This document shows positions 23,514 to 37,258 of a stretch of 64,000 nt of DNA, one piece after another (positions within the stretch are counted from its first letter, which is position 1; every line of letters starts with the position of its first letter). The stretch is from positions 3,410,001-3,474,000 of the forward strand of contig CM036623.1 in assembly GCA_020746105.1 (NCBI GenBank). Reading direction: 5' to 3'. Position numbers and translations under genes: made by a program. Under the pieces are notes generated by a model. That model saw only the letters and a list, made by a program, of their open reading frames with translations. It made no database searches and was not told the DNA's origin. The stretch comes from Trogon surrucura. Lineage: Eukaryota; Chordata; Aves; Trogoniformes; Trogonidae.

Positions 23514-25118
23514 TCAAATTAAAGAGAAGTATTTTTTCCAACTAGAGAATGTTTAGTTTTTATGTTATCAGTATACAAGTAAGTCATCAAGCAGGATGCC
23601 ATGGCCAGAATAAGTTTTTTTGTACTTACTAAGGGAAGAATTTGATTTTTTTTCTTCATGTAAGCATCCAGAGAACTGCTTCTCTTTTTGGCTTTGATGA
23701 AGACTGGCAAAAACTGCAATGATGGAACCAACAGAGGTTTTGTGGCTTACTTCAGTGGGATCCAATACCATTCATCTATGGCACAATTACTTAACCCATG
23801 GTGAACTGGTTGGACACTCTTTCCCCATAGGTTATTTTCCTCTTAATTACGCCAATTCACCACTGCATGGGGTCATGTCCCAGTCAGAAAAATTAAACAG
23901 ATTAGGGAAAAAAATACAGTGTTTATGAATGAATGCTATTTAAGCACAAGGCTATGCAAACACTTGAGCTATCTCAGCTGAAGGAATCACTGGGTGGAGA
24001 AAACAGAAACACTTTTAAGTGGTTATGTTGTAAAAGACCTGTAACAAGGACGACCAGTTTGTCTGTGCATCATTCTCCCAGTTTGAAGAATGAGAACTGG
24101 ACTTGCCTCCATCGCAGAGGTGTCAGAGTTCAATTAATATTCACAGAGTGCTCGCATGGTTTCATGTGAAGATGCCACAGTGATGCACGTTACTGAGTAA
24201 ACCACACAATCATAGCACTTGGTTAAAACTACATGGTTATACACCCTTGAATTTCCATCCAGAAATTAGGGTTCTCCATGATTTCCTCCTAACTGACAAG
24301 CAGTTTCCCTTTTTAAAGCGAAGAACGTCTTAAAAACCACTGTAAACCTCAGAGAATAACCCAGTGCCATGTATGCATTACAGCTGTAGATCACCCAAAA
24401 CGGACTTCTCAGGCCAAGGGATTCACAAGCTCCAGGGATAAAGGCAAGAGAATTCATGCATGGGTCATTTACTTGCAGCTTATCTTCTTTTCTTGGCAAA
24501 AATGAAGCTCTGAAACATCCGACATAAAGAACAGCACGAGTCCAAACGCACACCTTCAAGATCAAACGCTTAAAATTCAGCAAATTCCACTTTTAATTAA
24601 GCAGTTAAGTATATTTAGAAGAATTTTCATTTCCCTTGAACATGAAAGTTTTATCTAGCTATGATTAATGTGCCCCAGAAAGAGAAGTGTTGCTTACTTA
24701 GGTTTATCTCTGAATTCACAGCTTGGGAGACCTAGCCAAGTTAACAGAACCAGAGAATTTCCCAATGTTGAGCACCTGATCTTGCCAACTTTGTATCACA
24801 TTAAACTTTGTAAAGGTATGTCCTAGTTACTGCAGCCCAAGCCTCTAAATGAGAAGCAGTCACGGGCAGATTTTAGGGATGTTTGCAAGCTATATAAAGG
24901 TGAGCTTGGCTGAAGTGGATGTGCAGGTGTGCAGTAAAAGCAAAAAAAAATGACAGTTCTGTGGCTGGTAGGAAGAACATACAGATTTCCACAGCATGCC
25001 CTTGTCTGGAGTCCAGAAAAGCCTCCTGACACCACAGAGACACCTTCCTAGGACTATGAATACTTGGAAGTGTGGACAATTTTTTTAGGTTGCATATATA
25101 AAATCTGGCACAGTATGA

Positions 25119-25232
25119 CACAGCTTGGTGTCACTGCCAAACTTGCTGAGGGTGCACTTGATCCCGCCGTCCATGTCACCAGCAAAGATGTTAAATGGCA
25201 TTTGTCCCAATATTGACACCTGAGGAACGCGG
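25119..25232 (-). mobile_element. CR1 ORF2 fragment (reverse transcriptase region)
   Basis: Read on the minus strand, the segment encodes a diverged version of the CR1 reverse-transcriptase stretch VPQ-S-LG---FNIF--D-D-GI-CTLSKF. The catalytic-site neighbourhood follows (FGSDTKL here, FADDTKL in the family). Only about 114 bases are recognisable, and no octamer tail is attached. It is an old internal fragment in COX16 intron 3, in the same orientation as the gene. Confidence 0.8.
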
Positions 25233-28200
25233 GGGAGGCTGCCGCTATTAAAGTACTAACAGAAGCGTGTGGGCATAAGAAAAGAAACAACTAGAGAAGG
25301 TTTACCACAAAAATGTAAAACTAAACTTAAATCCGGGCCATTAAATAACTAACCACGCTCTTTCAAATCAGCAATCAAAATTATTAAGTAGTCAACCCTT
25401 CTGAACTGGTAAGCTACATCTTCTGCCTCTCACACTCTGCTCCTCTACGCTGGCCTCACTTCAGGTGACATTTACGTGGAGCTGGCATAGTTTGGGACTC
25501 TGGATTCTCATCTACACTTCCCAGAACATGCTAGTCCATTTACATGCTGAAACAGAACGCTTTTCTCTGGGTAGAAACTATATTTTTGGCCAAATGTTAG
25601 CAAAGCAACTTCAATCCTTTTAGTCATGAATAGTCTTTTTCAGTGACATCAATGGTTACTGTTTGATTTGTGCTCCCGTTTCTTCTCTGTGGCTAACATC
25701 TCCCAGCTATGTGGTGAGGACAGTTAGTCCCTGGCTATATTGCCAGTGAAAGTAAAGCTACTTCTCAGCAATACTACTGAATGTACACAAATAACTAGTG
25801 AATAAATCTAACTTTTATTATATCAGAACCAACAGTTCTTCAAAATCAAATCAGAAAGACTTCTGAGAAGGATTAAGGCATCTATTCTAAATTTTCAAAA
25901 GAATGAAGATGAACTTTTAGAAGGAAAGGTCTCGGGGTCTCTATGGTTGGAGGGTATTTTGGTTTTGAACTGCATCATGTTTAAAGACTTTATTTTCATG
26001 TTAGAGCTGTGAGATGGCACAGCAGGACACTTGCTCGCCAACAATTTGCTGGGAAGATGCCATGGGCGAGGTGGAGTACGACATACTGAACTGCCAAAAG
26101 TGTTTCCCTCAGGCTCTGAACTTCTCAGTGATGTCTCCCAGGTATACTTGGGCAAAACTCAAGCCTTACCAGATGTATGATGAATTCAGGGGCTAAAAAA
26201 GGGAAGTTTCCCATTCAATTTTTTAAAATTTCATTATTTAGTTCAAACAGTTAAAAAGCGTGCAAACCCCACAGTCAATCTCTACCATCATCTCATGTAT
26301 CTCATTTTTCTGTTTGATCCATAAGCATCTTGAGACCCACTCCCTGACTGTAACTTGCTACTGCAGAGCCCATTTGTACAGCATAGTTTCAGCATTAAAT
26401 AAAGATGGACAACAACAATTTGAGAAGCAAAGAACGTGCGAAAATTGCATAACAATCTTTAAAATATTTCAAATTTAGTCTGAGCGTCCATGTGGGCATC
26501 ATCTCAAAATACACTGGAAGTCACGGAATATTCTAGATAGTGTTCATGAAATTGGCCAAAAAAAAACCCCCACCAGCTCTGCAAAACAAACAGGAGGATG
26601 TTCTCGCAAAAAGCCACTTTGCCTGGTTGCTGAGACAAGAGCTTCCTTCAAAACTATCTGTTTTGCTGTATCCTCTCCAGAGGCAGTCAATGAGAGGAAT
26701 GTATACAGCCTCTGCTGTGTAGCTAAATTCCTATACACCACAAAATTCCTATACACTACAAACATCTAGCAATTCCCCACTGGGGGCCCATTAGCGTGCC
26801 ATAAGTGCTTAACATTTCTACCTAGTCAGCTGCATTAGAAAATGTCCCCAACATCACCTGGTAGAAGCTAGAAGTATCTCTTAGGACAATAAATGAAAGA
26901 ATTCAGCCGTGCTGTGAGGATGACACTTTTCCTACTCAAACTTTCCTCTTTTTTTTTTGTTGTTTTGTTTTTGGTTTTTTATTTTTTGTGACTGAGACAA
27001 CACACTGTGTTGGTAAGTTGGTCAGTTCCTCTGCGATTAAAAAAAATCAAAACAGTGTACAGGGAGTACAAGCAGGTATAAAGGATTCTATTTTGGAGAG
27101 AGGAGAAAGGGTGAGGAGAAGAGATTATTTAGAACAGACACTGGTGTTTCCCGACCATGTCTGCTGTCTAATTGTACTGTTAACCACCTGTTTTCCATCT
27201 ATGAAAAATCAGTGTCTTCTTATGGGATATGAAAAGTGCAAATGCAACACACGTGAAAGAAACAGCTCATGGTTATGGAAAATCTTGCGCAAAGACTTAA
27301 AAACACGACCAGGACAGAATTTACAGGACTACTTAAGAGAAATGAATTCCAGAAATAAGACCAGTGAGATACCCTGTGAACTTTTCTCTACGTGTCTTTC
27401 TTCCTACAAGGAAGAAAGGTGGAAAAGAAGGCTTTTTCCACCAGAACTTTTCCCAGGCCATACCCACCATCAAATCCCACCTTCTCGTGTTTCTCTGACC
27501 ACATTTTGAACTATGGCACGCAAGACTTTTGAAATGTCAAGAAGAAAAGGAGCAAACTATAGCTTGGCTCTGGACTGTACATCCACTTGGAATAAAACGT
27601 CTAGCACAAACTACTTGAACTAAAATCCTTTCCCATGGCAGTTTCCATTAGTGATAAACCTAACACCACTCTGTCCTTCTCTACAAAGCACTAAGCGATG
27701 AAGACTCACAGTAAAATAAAAAACTCAAGACCATTATACACGTGAATAAACTGAAATGGAAGGAACTCCACTCATCTCAGACACAACCTTGAGGACAGAG
27801 TGAATCTAATGGCTAAGCTGGACAATGAGCTGACAAAGAAGAGGCCATGGCAGGGACAGAGTGATCAAAGGGGAAAAGAACAGTATCTCAACCTCATTTA
27901 GTACCACAACGGTCACTAAAGAGGGATTTTTTTTTTTTCACCCCAACATCTTTCTCATCTCTCAAGTAGCTTGAGGTATTTAGCCACTAGTATCCTCACA
28001 GACACTGAGTTCAATACCCTAATTGGTTAATTCTTAAACAATAACAAAATTGGTAATCCTCTGGTACTGATAATGGCAGCAACAAGACACATGCAGATTT
28101 CAGCTGGCATGCAGGAATTACCTTCCCTTTAGAGTAGACCTCATGTCCACACACTTTATCGAATCTATTTAATAGAATAAATGACTGTTACTACACTATC

Positions 28201-28429
28201 CCTTCCTGACAAAAATGTTGCATGCGTTCTCCTGGCACCACAATCCCCGAAGGTAAGTCAAATGAGCATTCAGTGGCTTGTACCTTCTTTGGAAGAGCTT
28301 ATTCAAATTCTTCTTTTGCTCTAAAGGCAGCAAATACACAGGTTATATTCTCAAGCCACCTTTCCAAATACCCGCTTTTACATTTTGAACTGCCCTGAAT
28401 AAACGTTTTAATACTGCAATTACAATACT

Positions 28430-28556
28430 TTCAAAACCCACCTGGATGTGTTCCTGCGTGGCTGCCCTGGAGGATCCTACTCTGGCAGAGGGGTTGGACT
28501 AGATGATCTCTAGAGGTCCCTTCCAACCCCCAAACATTCTATGATTCTATGATTCT
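28430..28556 (+). mobile_element. CR1 LINE 3' end, very short copy
   Basis: Only the last 127 bases of CR1 are present: CAAAACCCACCTGGATGTGT, then CTCTGGCAGAGGGGTTGGAC, TAGATGATCTCTAGAGGTCC, and two clean ATTCTATG octamers. The tail is little decayed, so this copy is relatively young. It is in COX16 intron 3, antisense to the gene. Confidence 0.96.
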
Positions 28557-28959
28557 ACTTTTGCTGTAATTCTCAGGGCAATCACATAACTTTTGTCCTA
28601 AGCTGACGCTGTGGTTTATCCAATTATAAGGAACAAAAACTGCTCAATATGCAGATACTCTAAGCCAGGTAAGCAGCGTTCTCTACCATGAATATTCACA
28701 GATCAGCATATTCCCTCACTTAGCCCAACAGCTTTCAAAAAGTTGAAGGAAAACTTTAAAAACTTCTACAGTTTTGATATTATGAAAGACAGAGAACCCA
28801 TTTTTCTTACTGTTGTGTTCAACTGATTTTCTCATCTATTAATAATGGACCTTCTCATTTTAGTATCTTTACTGTAATAAAAAAGTCTTCAATAGCTAGC
28901 ACTTTCTTCTTATATATAATTAATATTCTTTCTGGTACCTTTAAAAAGATTTAAATCTT

Positions 28960-29300
28960 TAAGTTTCTTTTCAAGCCTTTTCTCGAGCTCTAAGTTAATC
29001 TATTCAGTCTGTCCTGCAACCTATGGCATTTTTAAAGCCCTTTTCAAAACGTGGTCACCAGAAGTAGATCCAGCATTTCAGTACTAGCCTCATCAGTGCC
29101 ACACTCAGAAGTAAAATCACCTGTTCCTACCCTCTACCATTCCTGTTTATACTCCCAACAACCGAATTAGCTCTTTGTGCCATAGAATCGCAGCAGCACA
29201 TCAATCTGAATTATTTATTCCCCGACTCCTAAATCTTTTCCAGAGTTGCTTCTTTCACAATGCAGTCTGCTCGAGCCTCCATTTCTCAAGTAATAGGAAC
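28960..29300 (-). mobile_element. Ancient CR1/L3-like LINE remnant
   Basis: The plus strand reads like the reverse complement of an ancient amniote CR1-type ORF2 end. Landmarks in order are GGTCACCAGAAGTAGATCCA (family form GGTGCCCAGAACTGGACCCA), CAGTACTAGCCTCATCAGTG, GAATTAGCTCTTTGTGCC, GCAGCACATCAATCTG and GACTCCTAAATCTTTTCCAG. Similarity is low but the order and spacing fit. Edges are uncertain. It is far older than the octamer-tailed CR1 copies in this window. Confidence 0.6.
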
Positions 29301-32300
29301 AGGCTTCCTGCCTTGCCATTTTTTTTAGTATTTCAACACTTTTGTGCCTCTGTGATTTCACAATTTCTTCCACAGCACTGAAAAAAGTACTCAGTATTGC
29401 CGAGATATGCCCCAAACCTCACAGAACACTTCAAAATATCACCTTCCTGCCCCGGGATGATTTCCAGAGAACCACCATTCCCAGACTGAGATTTTCAGCA
29501 GCCATCAACGTCTTCCCAGCACTCTCTTGGAACTCAGCTATAAACCATGAAAGCCTAATAGATATTAAATAATATCTCAGTTGGTTATTAAGAGGTTTGC
29601 AAGTACATCCCTTGTTTCTTCTGCTTTGAATACAAAGGACATTTTTCTCTAAAAGAAATACAAATACATTTTTGAATGTTTCTACTTTGCCAGTGTGGTT
29701 ACTCATGATGTTACATCTTCATTATTTTATTCTTAGTTTGCTGCAACACCATCTTCTTACCCATATCCTTGTCAGCTTACTTGCCAGACAGCTATCTTAT
29801 GTCCTTAGCATCTTACATCAATCTTCTTTTCTTTATAACTTCTGATTTACTGTTTCCATAGCAATCCTTCAGATTTTTTATTTATGGTGATATTTTTTCC
29901 ATTTGCCTTCAGTTGCCATTGGTTCTCACTCGACATCCCATATTCAAACTTAATTGATTTTTCCATTGTAAAATGTTAATAAATTCTTGTTGGAGATGTT
30001 TTTATTTGCCTGAAAAACCCTAAACAACAACTTTTTATTTTGGGATCTGACGACTGAGGCCAGTGTGCACTAGAACATTAATTTCACAGAAGTACAGAAA
30101 CCAAGTGCTGGACTAAGAACTGTTATTTTGAGATTGCATTTAAACCAATGAAAAGGAATGTCCTGTGATTGTTTCTCACTCATCACATTAATAATATCTA
30201 TTTTGTTGCCCCCTTTTTCAAACATTACTTTTGTGCTTTCAAATAAAATACTCTAGGCTTTTATCACAGGTCAAACATGACATTTTTTACAGTGTGTTCT
30301 ACAAGGCCCAGCTCAGCAGCAGAACTAAATCCACATTAGTACCAGTGTCACTAGTGGACAGAGCCATGATTTATTAACCAAAGGGGAGCATCAAGGACTA
30401 ATTGGCCTTATGAGGACACATAAGCATGTGAGAGGAACGCATAAACAACGGAGAACATGTGCAAAGGTAGCCTGCTCCTCTGGTATGTCCCAAGGCATAA
30501 GATAAATGGCATTATTAACAGATCTGAGACACAAGAAAAGAAGTATGAATTACACATGCAGATTCCTTCTTCCTCAAATTAGTATCCTGGACAGAAACAT
30601 TCCTACATGAAATGAAGCAAATTTTATGTAGTTTGAGAAGATCGCGTTTAGTAAATTAGAAGGTAAGATAATATCTTTATGTCAATTTCCTCAGAGTAAA
30701 TTTAATATAGCGGTGATTACAACTTTTCATCACCAGCACACTGGAGACAAAACGCAGTTTGTCTCCAACATGTTCAACATGCTTGAAATACTGGAAATGT
30801 ATCTTCTGCAATATGCTTCTAAAGGAGTAGGCTTATAGCAGAAATGATGACATTCTAAGAGAATTCACCATTTAATCGATACGCACATTTCTCTAAGGAC
30901 AGTAAGATATTTTCTGAAGTCTTAGGGAGAGCCAATGGACATTTGCATGCACCAGGGAACCACGCTTCAAAAGATCTGGCTTGGTATCCTCGGCAAAAGC
31001 TGTAGATATAATGCTAATAATATTGTAAAATAAGGCTTTACATTTCAAAAGAGCAACTTTTTTTTTTTTTTTAACTGCCCTTGATGTCTCATCATACCAT
31101 ATTTAGTAACAGCCACCAACGTAATCCTCCAATGTGACCTATATATAGAATTAGAAGACACTCTCAACAGCGGTGTGTTGGACAACTAAAAACATAAGGA
31201 AAGGGGGGGAAAAAGCCCACCCAAACTCACCTCAGATTGGAACACATGGAGTCCACAGAAAACCACCCTCCTAAATGTGAGCTGCAACTCAGTGTTTGGT
31301 TAGATTTTGTCCACCAGAATACAGAGGTAACATTCACTAAAATTGCCATGCATTCCGTGTGGAGCCTGCAAAGTACGTGCGCGATGGCTGATTTTTCCAC
31401 AAGTTTCACCAAAGTAAGAAATTAATATGCCCAGTGTGCGCAAGTTGGGGCCCACAGAAGAGTACAGATTGAGATTAAGAGTTCAAAACAATAATCTGAA
31501 TCTATTTTCGTTACGTGGAAATGCAAATCCATTTGTTTCGTTGAACTGCTCTGCCCTCTGTAACACCCAAACACTACTTTGGAAGAGCTTCAGCCTGGGA
31601 ACTCTCTGCAGTTTAGATTAAGAAAATAGTAAGATTGGTTTTGTCATTTCTGTGCATCAGGAAGGAGCCTCATTACCCAGTAGGCTTGTAATACGCTGTT
31701 ATGCCAGTTGTATTTTATTATCATTGATTTATCCATAAAGCTAATGCAATTATGGCCATTTAAATATTATCCTTCAACTATTTACTTGTCTTCTGGAGAG
31801 AAAGCAAGGCATATCTGAATACCGATCAGTTGATTTTGAGGTTAGGTAGTGAGTTAAACAGAGAAATGTGGTTCTTTTTACTGCTTGTGGTTCTCCCACA
31901 AAAATAAATCAGAGCAGCCTTACAGTATAGTCCACAGCAAGTGCGAGACACAATAATCCCAGTGGCAATCAGAATTTAATGGATGTGTATGCTTTGAGTT
32001 TCCATTGGAGCTTTCCATATGTACTCAGGGATCAAATATTTTTAGCCCTCAGACCACAGAACACAGTTCTTTGTAGAAGAGGAACAGCCTAGAACTGCTT
32101 GCAAGATGTTCTGTGAAATTAGGCATGTGAAAAAAACAAAAGGTTAGTTTTATTTTTACTTCAGACAAATCACAGAAGAGTAATATAATAGATAGTTTCT
32201 ATTAGCAAGACCGTGTACTGCCATTTGGACACCTAAATATGAGAACCGTGGGTGCAATCAAGCTTTTCAAAGGCTTGTGACAGGAATGTGGTGTGGAAAG

Positions 32301-33040
32301 ATAAAGAAAACCCATGTTCCGCATAAAGACCATGGAGATAGATAAAGTGTTAGCTAGATGTTAGATCCAAGTGATTTTTAAAACATTAAAAATGATCTTA
32401 AATAGCTTTAACCTTTGTTTCTGGATAGAGGGAGGCTTTTTCCAGCTTTCCTAATATGGCTTTTGCAGGCCTGAAGATTTATGAAACTCTGGATATTAAA
32501 CTGGCCAAACCAGCCATTCTGGAGTTCACTAATGTTTGAAGAAAATGCACTGTTGAGGAAAGACTGAAATATTTCTCTATAAATTTTCTGAAATAGTGAA
32601 AAAGGAATGGCAGTTGTTTGAAAGATACACCTAAATTTCACAAGCAAGGAATAACAAAGCACGTCAAAAGCACGTTGTTCTGTAATTTGGTCTAAAGATC
32701 ATCAAAACTCATACAGCAGAAATGCTGACGTACACGTACACACATTGCCTCTAAGGCCAACATCAGCTCTACATTTATAGACTAGTTTAACCACAGAAAC
32801 AGTGGAATTTATTTCTACCACTGTACTTGGCACCTGAACATCAAAGTAAAGCTGTGTTCAAAAAGAAGCACTGCATGTTCAAACTCCTTTCTTTACATAA
32901 AACCTTGTTTTTATTGGACATCAGTGAGTCAAAGGCAGATGGCTGAGCTAATTTTAGTTAGGGACAGACACAACCCACCAGCGGCCAGGGTAATCAAGGG
33001 TAGCCAAGGTTATGAGCCCCAAGCAACAAATTTATTTTAC

Positions 33041-33103
33041 CTCATATTCAGATTCCAGCGTCACAGTGTTCTGTTTTAATTTTTCTTTCAAAGCCGGATC
33101 AAC
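33041..33103 (-). CDS. COX16: COX16 exon 3
   Basis: This 63-base internal exon on the minus strand encodes 21 residues, VDPALKEKLKQNTVTLESEY plus E. It is preceded by the acceptor GTTTTATCTTGCAG and followed by the donor GTAAAATA. From memory, the human protein has [20 protein letters not shown] here, so it is clearly orthologous. This part follows the transmembrane segment and is expected to face the intermembrane space. It is highly charged with a short helical pattern. Both boundaries are phase 0, so it splices in frame between exon 2 (ending HKLHGK) and exon 4 (starting KLDKSDLDNW). Confidence 0.95.
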
Positions 33104-35796
33104 CTGCAAGATAAAACAAAAAAGACAGCAAAAACACTTGGTTTTAAGAAGTCTTTACCTCAGCAAAACACTGGTACATGCAATTCCTCTGCTCCTCAAA
33201 ATGACTTTATGTGCTCTTTGTTCAGATACCGGGTATAAGACTCAGTACAAGAATGGAGCTGAGGAGAGACAGATCAACAGCGAAACCTACCAAAACAAAA
33301 AGCAAGCACACTTGTAACTAGCCCTGCACCTGCATTACCGTAGATACTTAAATCTGCAACTGTTTAGTTTGAAACTGCCAAACTAAACAAAGCCTTAAAC
33401 AAATGAAACATGAGAGACCAAGAAAGAGAAAGTTGTGACTACATTACATATTTTACTCCTGAATGTTGTGTTCAGTGAATAGATACGCAGTATATTCTGG
33501 TTTTCAAAGTCTTAGCATGAGTAAAACTTCCATTTTTCTGGGGAACGCACAGCTTTGTTAGTTTTGATTGTTTATCAACAATTCCTGCCACCTTTCAGAG
33601 AAGTTTGCTCAAAGAACAAATCAAAGAACAGACACGTCAGTGAAGCACAGCAGATGTATTCCCCGTGTTAAGTTCTTTTGAGCTCAGAAGAAGTTATGTC
33701 CATCCCTCCCTTTGCTAAATAACATCTGTCTCCAACAGACCTAAGAGTAGAAGCAAAGGGGGAAAAGATAATTAGCATTCTTCATGCTTAGAGAAAGCGT
33801 TTTATGTTCTCCTCAAACAGGCATCAGCCATATGTGGAATACTCAGACATAGTCTTCAGGCTAATCAACAAAAATATCAAATAAATCTACCATGAGAAAG
33901 CATTCCCATTTTTAGACCTTAAATGCAACTGGTGTTAAACCAGATGTGTAAGGAGACGGGTAATGCGTTCAGCTCTGTATCCCTAGTACACTAGTCAGTG
34001 AAGAAAAGTTGTTGTTCTTAGTGGCTTCTTCTTGATCTGAATGAAAAGGGCTCAGTTGTCTTCACCAGAACCAATCTCAATTGTTTTTAAGCAGTCTAGA
34101 AAAGGAGGGAACATGCGTTACAGAATTTCCCAATGAGAAGTTCCACCCTCAGCTTCTGCCCCAATACAAGCTCCTAATCCTCCGAGGTACTTAAAATACA
34201 CACTTATTACCTGTATTAAGGGGAATCGCTCTGAAGAATTTCCCTAGGCCATAATTTCCCCCCGCCGATTACAGACATTGCCTGCTAGTTACTTTCCAGC
34301 CTCTAAGACTTCAGTTCCTAAGGATGCTCAGGCAGGCAACTCTAACACCATCTGTGCATGGCTAGAGGCTTGATTCCCCTGTCTGACCAGAGATCTGGCC
34401 ACAGAAATACATGCAGTTGCAACCTCCAGACTCATTACACTTGGGAACTAAGCCAAAACATCTGAAACTGTTAAAAGTTTCTACAGGATACAGCTCCCAC
34501 CTTCTTTGTAATACAAAACCCAAACGCGTAAAACGAGGTACTGTCTCTGCACTGGCCCCCCACATCAAATTAAAAATGAAACGCTATGTCTCTGCTTTGG
34601 CAGTCGAAGTCTCCATAGAAGTGCCCCTCACTAAAGATGGATTGCCTCTCTCCTGCCATCACGACCTCCAACAAGAGCCACGCTTCATTAGAACAACGAA
34701 GCCATCCATCACCTGCGCCGAAACGCTACCTCTTTGGGCAGCCAGGCAGGCTTTGGAGCTTGCTTTCCCAGAGATAAGAGTGATCGGGGACCTCACTGTA
34801 TTCAGAACTAAATGCAAATGCGATTTGTTGCACTTGGTGTTCCCACAATACACATACGGACAAGGGGGAATAAATGCTCCGGCCAGCAAAGAAGCAAGAG
34901 ACCTTTCTTTCCTCCTGTTTTCTCTTCATTTATTAATAAAGCACCCAAGAAAACGTGGTTGGAGCAGCACTTAAACTTAATTAACCACAGCCAGAATTTA
35001 TCTCACAAAAGCAGCTCAATATCCCATTATCAGGTTTTATTTTAGCAATTTTTAGTGTGGGTGTTTTTTGGTTTTTTTTAATGTGCGGTGTTTACATGGC
35101 CACGTTTGCGTAAGGCAAATGGAAGCCAGCAGTGAAATTACTGCTGCTTTTCCCCTCCTTCCAGGCTCTTCTGTCTTCCAACTTCCTCAACTCTTCATTC
35201 TCCTCTGCCTGCACAAAGGGAGAAAAGCAACTACAACTGAGACACAGCATCCTAATACTTGAAACTGCTTGATGCTGTAAGCTTTAACATTAGCAAAACA
35301 AAAAAAAATTCTAAAGAAGCAGGAAATGCATTCAGCAAATTAACTCACAGAAGAAGAGGAGTCAAACCCTGTTTTGAGGGCAAACTATCCACACTTCTTG
35401 TGAAGCTCCTAATATTTAACATAAAGGCACACGGAAGACTAAGGTCCACTCTGCAGGACATGTCATTTTGCCCAAAGTTACACACACACACAAAAAAAAA
35501 GGATCAAGAATGTATTTCCTCTTATGTTTACCTTTTTAGATGCCTACATATTTAGCCAGATAGAATAATTTAAATGCAGCTGACTCGTCTGCACCTTCTA
35601 AAGCCTTGGTTCCAAACCCCTGCTTTTCAATTGCCAAATGGAGACAGACAAGTTACAAATTGTTTTCAGAACCAACGTGGCAGTTGAGAAAAAGTGCATT
35701 ACAAATTTCTGTTTCCGCAGTGTTTGTACCACCCTGCACTATCTTTGCAACATCACAAGAACAAAAAAAAAAAAAAAAAAAAGGAAAACAGAAGGA

Positions 35797-35834
35797 CATG
35801 CATTCTGAAAAGGTATACATGCATTCTGAAAAGG
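35797..35834. repeat. 21-bp tandem duplication
   Basis: Two copies of CATGCATTCTGAAAAGG with a period of 21 bases lie just after a 20-base A tract. This is a simple local duplication. Confidence 0.9.
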
Positions 35835-37258
35835 CAGATAGACATCAGCATGATCACGGATCGCAACCAGGGAACGCTTAAAATGTGGGCAGAGCCAGGC
35901 AAGTGGCCTTGCCAAAGCGACAGCTCCGTTATATTCCACATCTGCCACAAGATCCAAACACAAACACATACATTTCGCTTCCATGATGACGGCTATTGCC
36001 AACGCAAAGAGTGCCAAATGAGCTCGAAGTATTGAGCTATGTGCTGGCAAATGAATCATCAGCTACATTATGAATACAAATCCCTATTAGTAAGTATGAT
36101 GGGGGAAGCAGACAAAGCCCAAATGCCGTAACAGCCTGGCAGTGTCATCCGCACCGTTATTTAAGAGGCAGGAAGGAACAGAAGACAATATCCCTTTACA
36201 CCAGAGGACTCCTTGTCAGGCAAAATCTCAGATTTAAGATCCATCTAAATTCAAGCTTCGTCTCTAAATACGGAATTCAGAGATGTGTGAGCTTCTAATT
36301 ACAACATAACTTCCCATTAAATTCTTGCTGAAGAACTACTGAAATACTTGATGCAAGTATTCAGATGGTTTTCATGAGAAGCTGTTTGCAAGGCTTCAAA
36401 ATCAACACTGTAAATATAATTTTTCACGGCTTTACTATTTTTTATTCTGAGGTGTTGCTGGTTTGGGTTTTTTCCTATGTAGTATTTGCAGCAAAAATGA
36501 ACGAAACATTCTCAGAGTATTTTCCACCATACAGGCTTACCCTATGTTACATCAATTTGAAGTGCAAGGGCAGGTATACCGACAAACCTCAAAAAAAGGT
36601 TTAAGAACAAAGTTTTCAAATTAGAATTTTGACCCATTTCACATTCCAGTGCTCCTCCAGATTTACCCTTACTAAACTTCAAAAGGTTCCCAAAGATAAA
36701 GACTTAAGGATATTCTTAGTTGGCTAATAATAAATAGGAGTTAAGCACTAAATTATTCTTAAAAGTCTGTGTGGGTAGCTGTTTGAGGCTGTAAGCACTT
36801 AAAATCCTTTTAAAACCCGGCTGCCACTTTTCATTTTAAGGCTAACAATTCCGTTTTTCAGTCAGAGCCTGGACATAATCTCTGAGTGGAAAAAAAGGTG
36901 CACCTCCGTGCACAGACAAGGGGCAGCACCTCAGAGCAAAGCAGGAATACGTGGTGCTCGCAGCTCCTGCCAAACCAGGGACTCCTGCAGCACACTGGGA
37001 TAAACCGTTGCCCTCTCTACACTCTTTTCAGTAAATGGAAAGCTTTGTTTGCAACACAAATATTTCTGGTACAGTTACAAACCTAAATGTCATGGAAAAA
37101 AAAATTCTCCAGCTAACAATTTTGCACCGATCCTCAGTGACCACAGCTCATTTTGGTTCAGAAGCAAATGATACCGATGGAGAGGAACCGTGAAATTTGT
37201 GGCTATCAGTAACTTTACCTGTGGGATATGGAAGGGATAGCCCTTCCACATCATCACT

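Larger units (their letters stand above)
18569..33040. other. COX16 intron 3 (about 14.5 kb)
   Basis: The intron lies between exon 3 (donor GAG|GTAAAATA at its right end, minus strand) and exon 4. It contains a young CR1 end (19276-19665), a GC-richer block (19680-19975), a solo LTR (21391-21968), a plus-strand exon-like segment (22241-22289), a tandem repeat (23465-23513), an old minus CR1 piece (25119-25232), a CR1 end (28430-28556) and an ancient CR1-like piece (about 28960-29300). T tracts lie at about 26949-26958 and 31060-31073. No nested gene was recognised. Confidence 0.85.

Noticed and set aside
26988-27509. 173-codon plus-strand frame in COX16 intron 3
   Set aside because: Low-complexity charged translation with no recognisable domain. 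Treated as chance.
34411-34974. 187-codon plus-strand frame in COX16 intron 2
   Set aside because: No family resemblance, antisense to the gene, and no splice or poly(A) context. Treated as chance.
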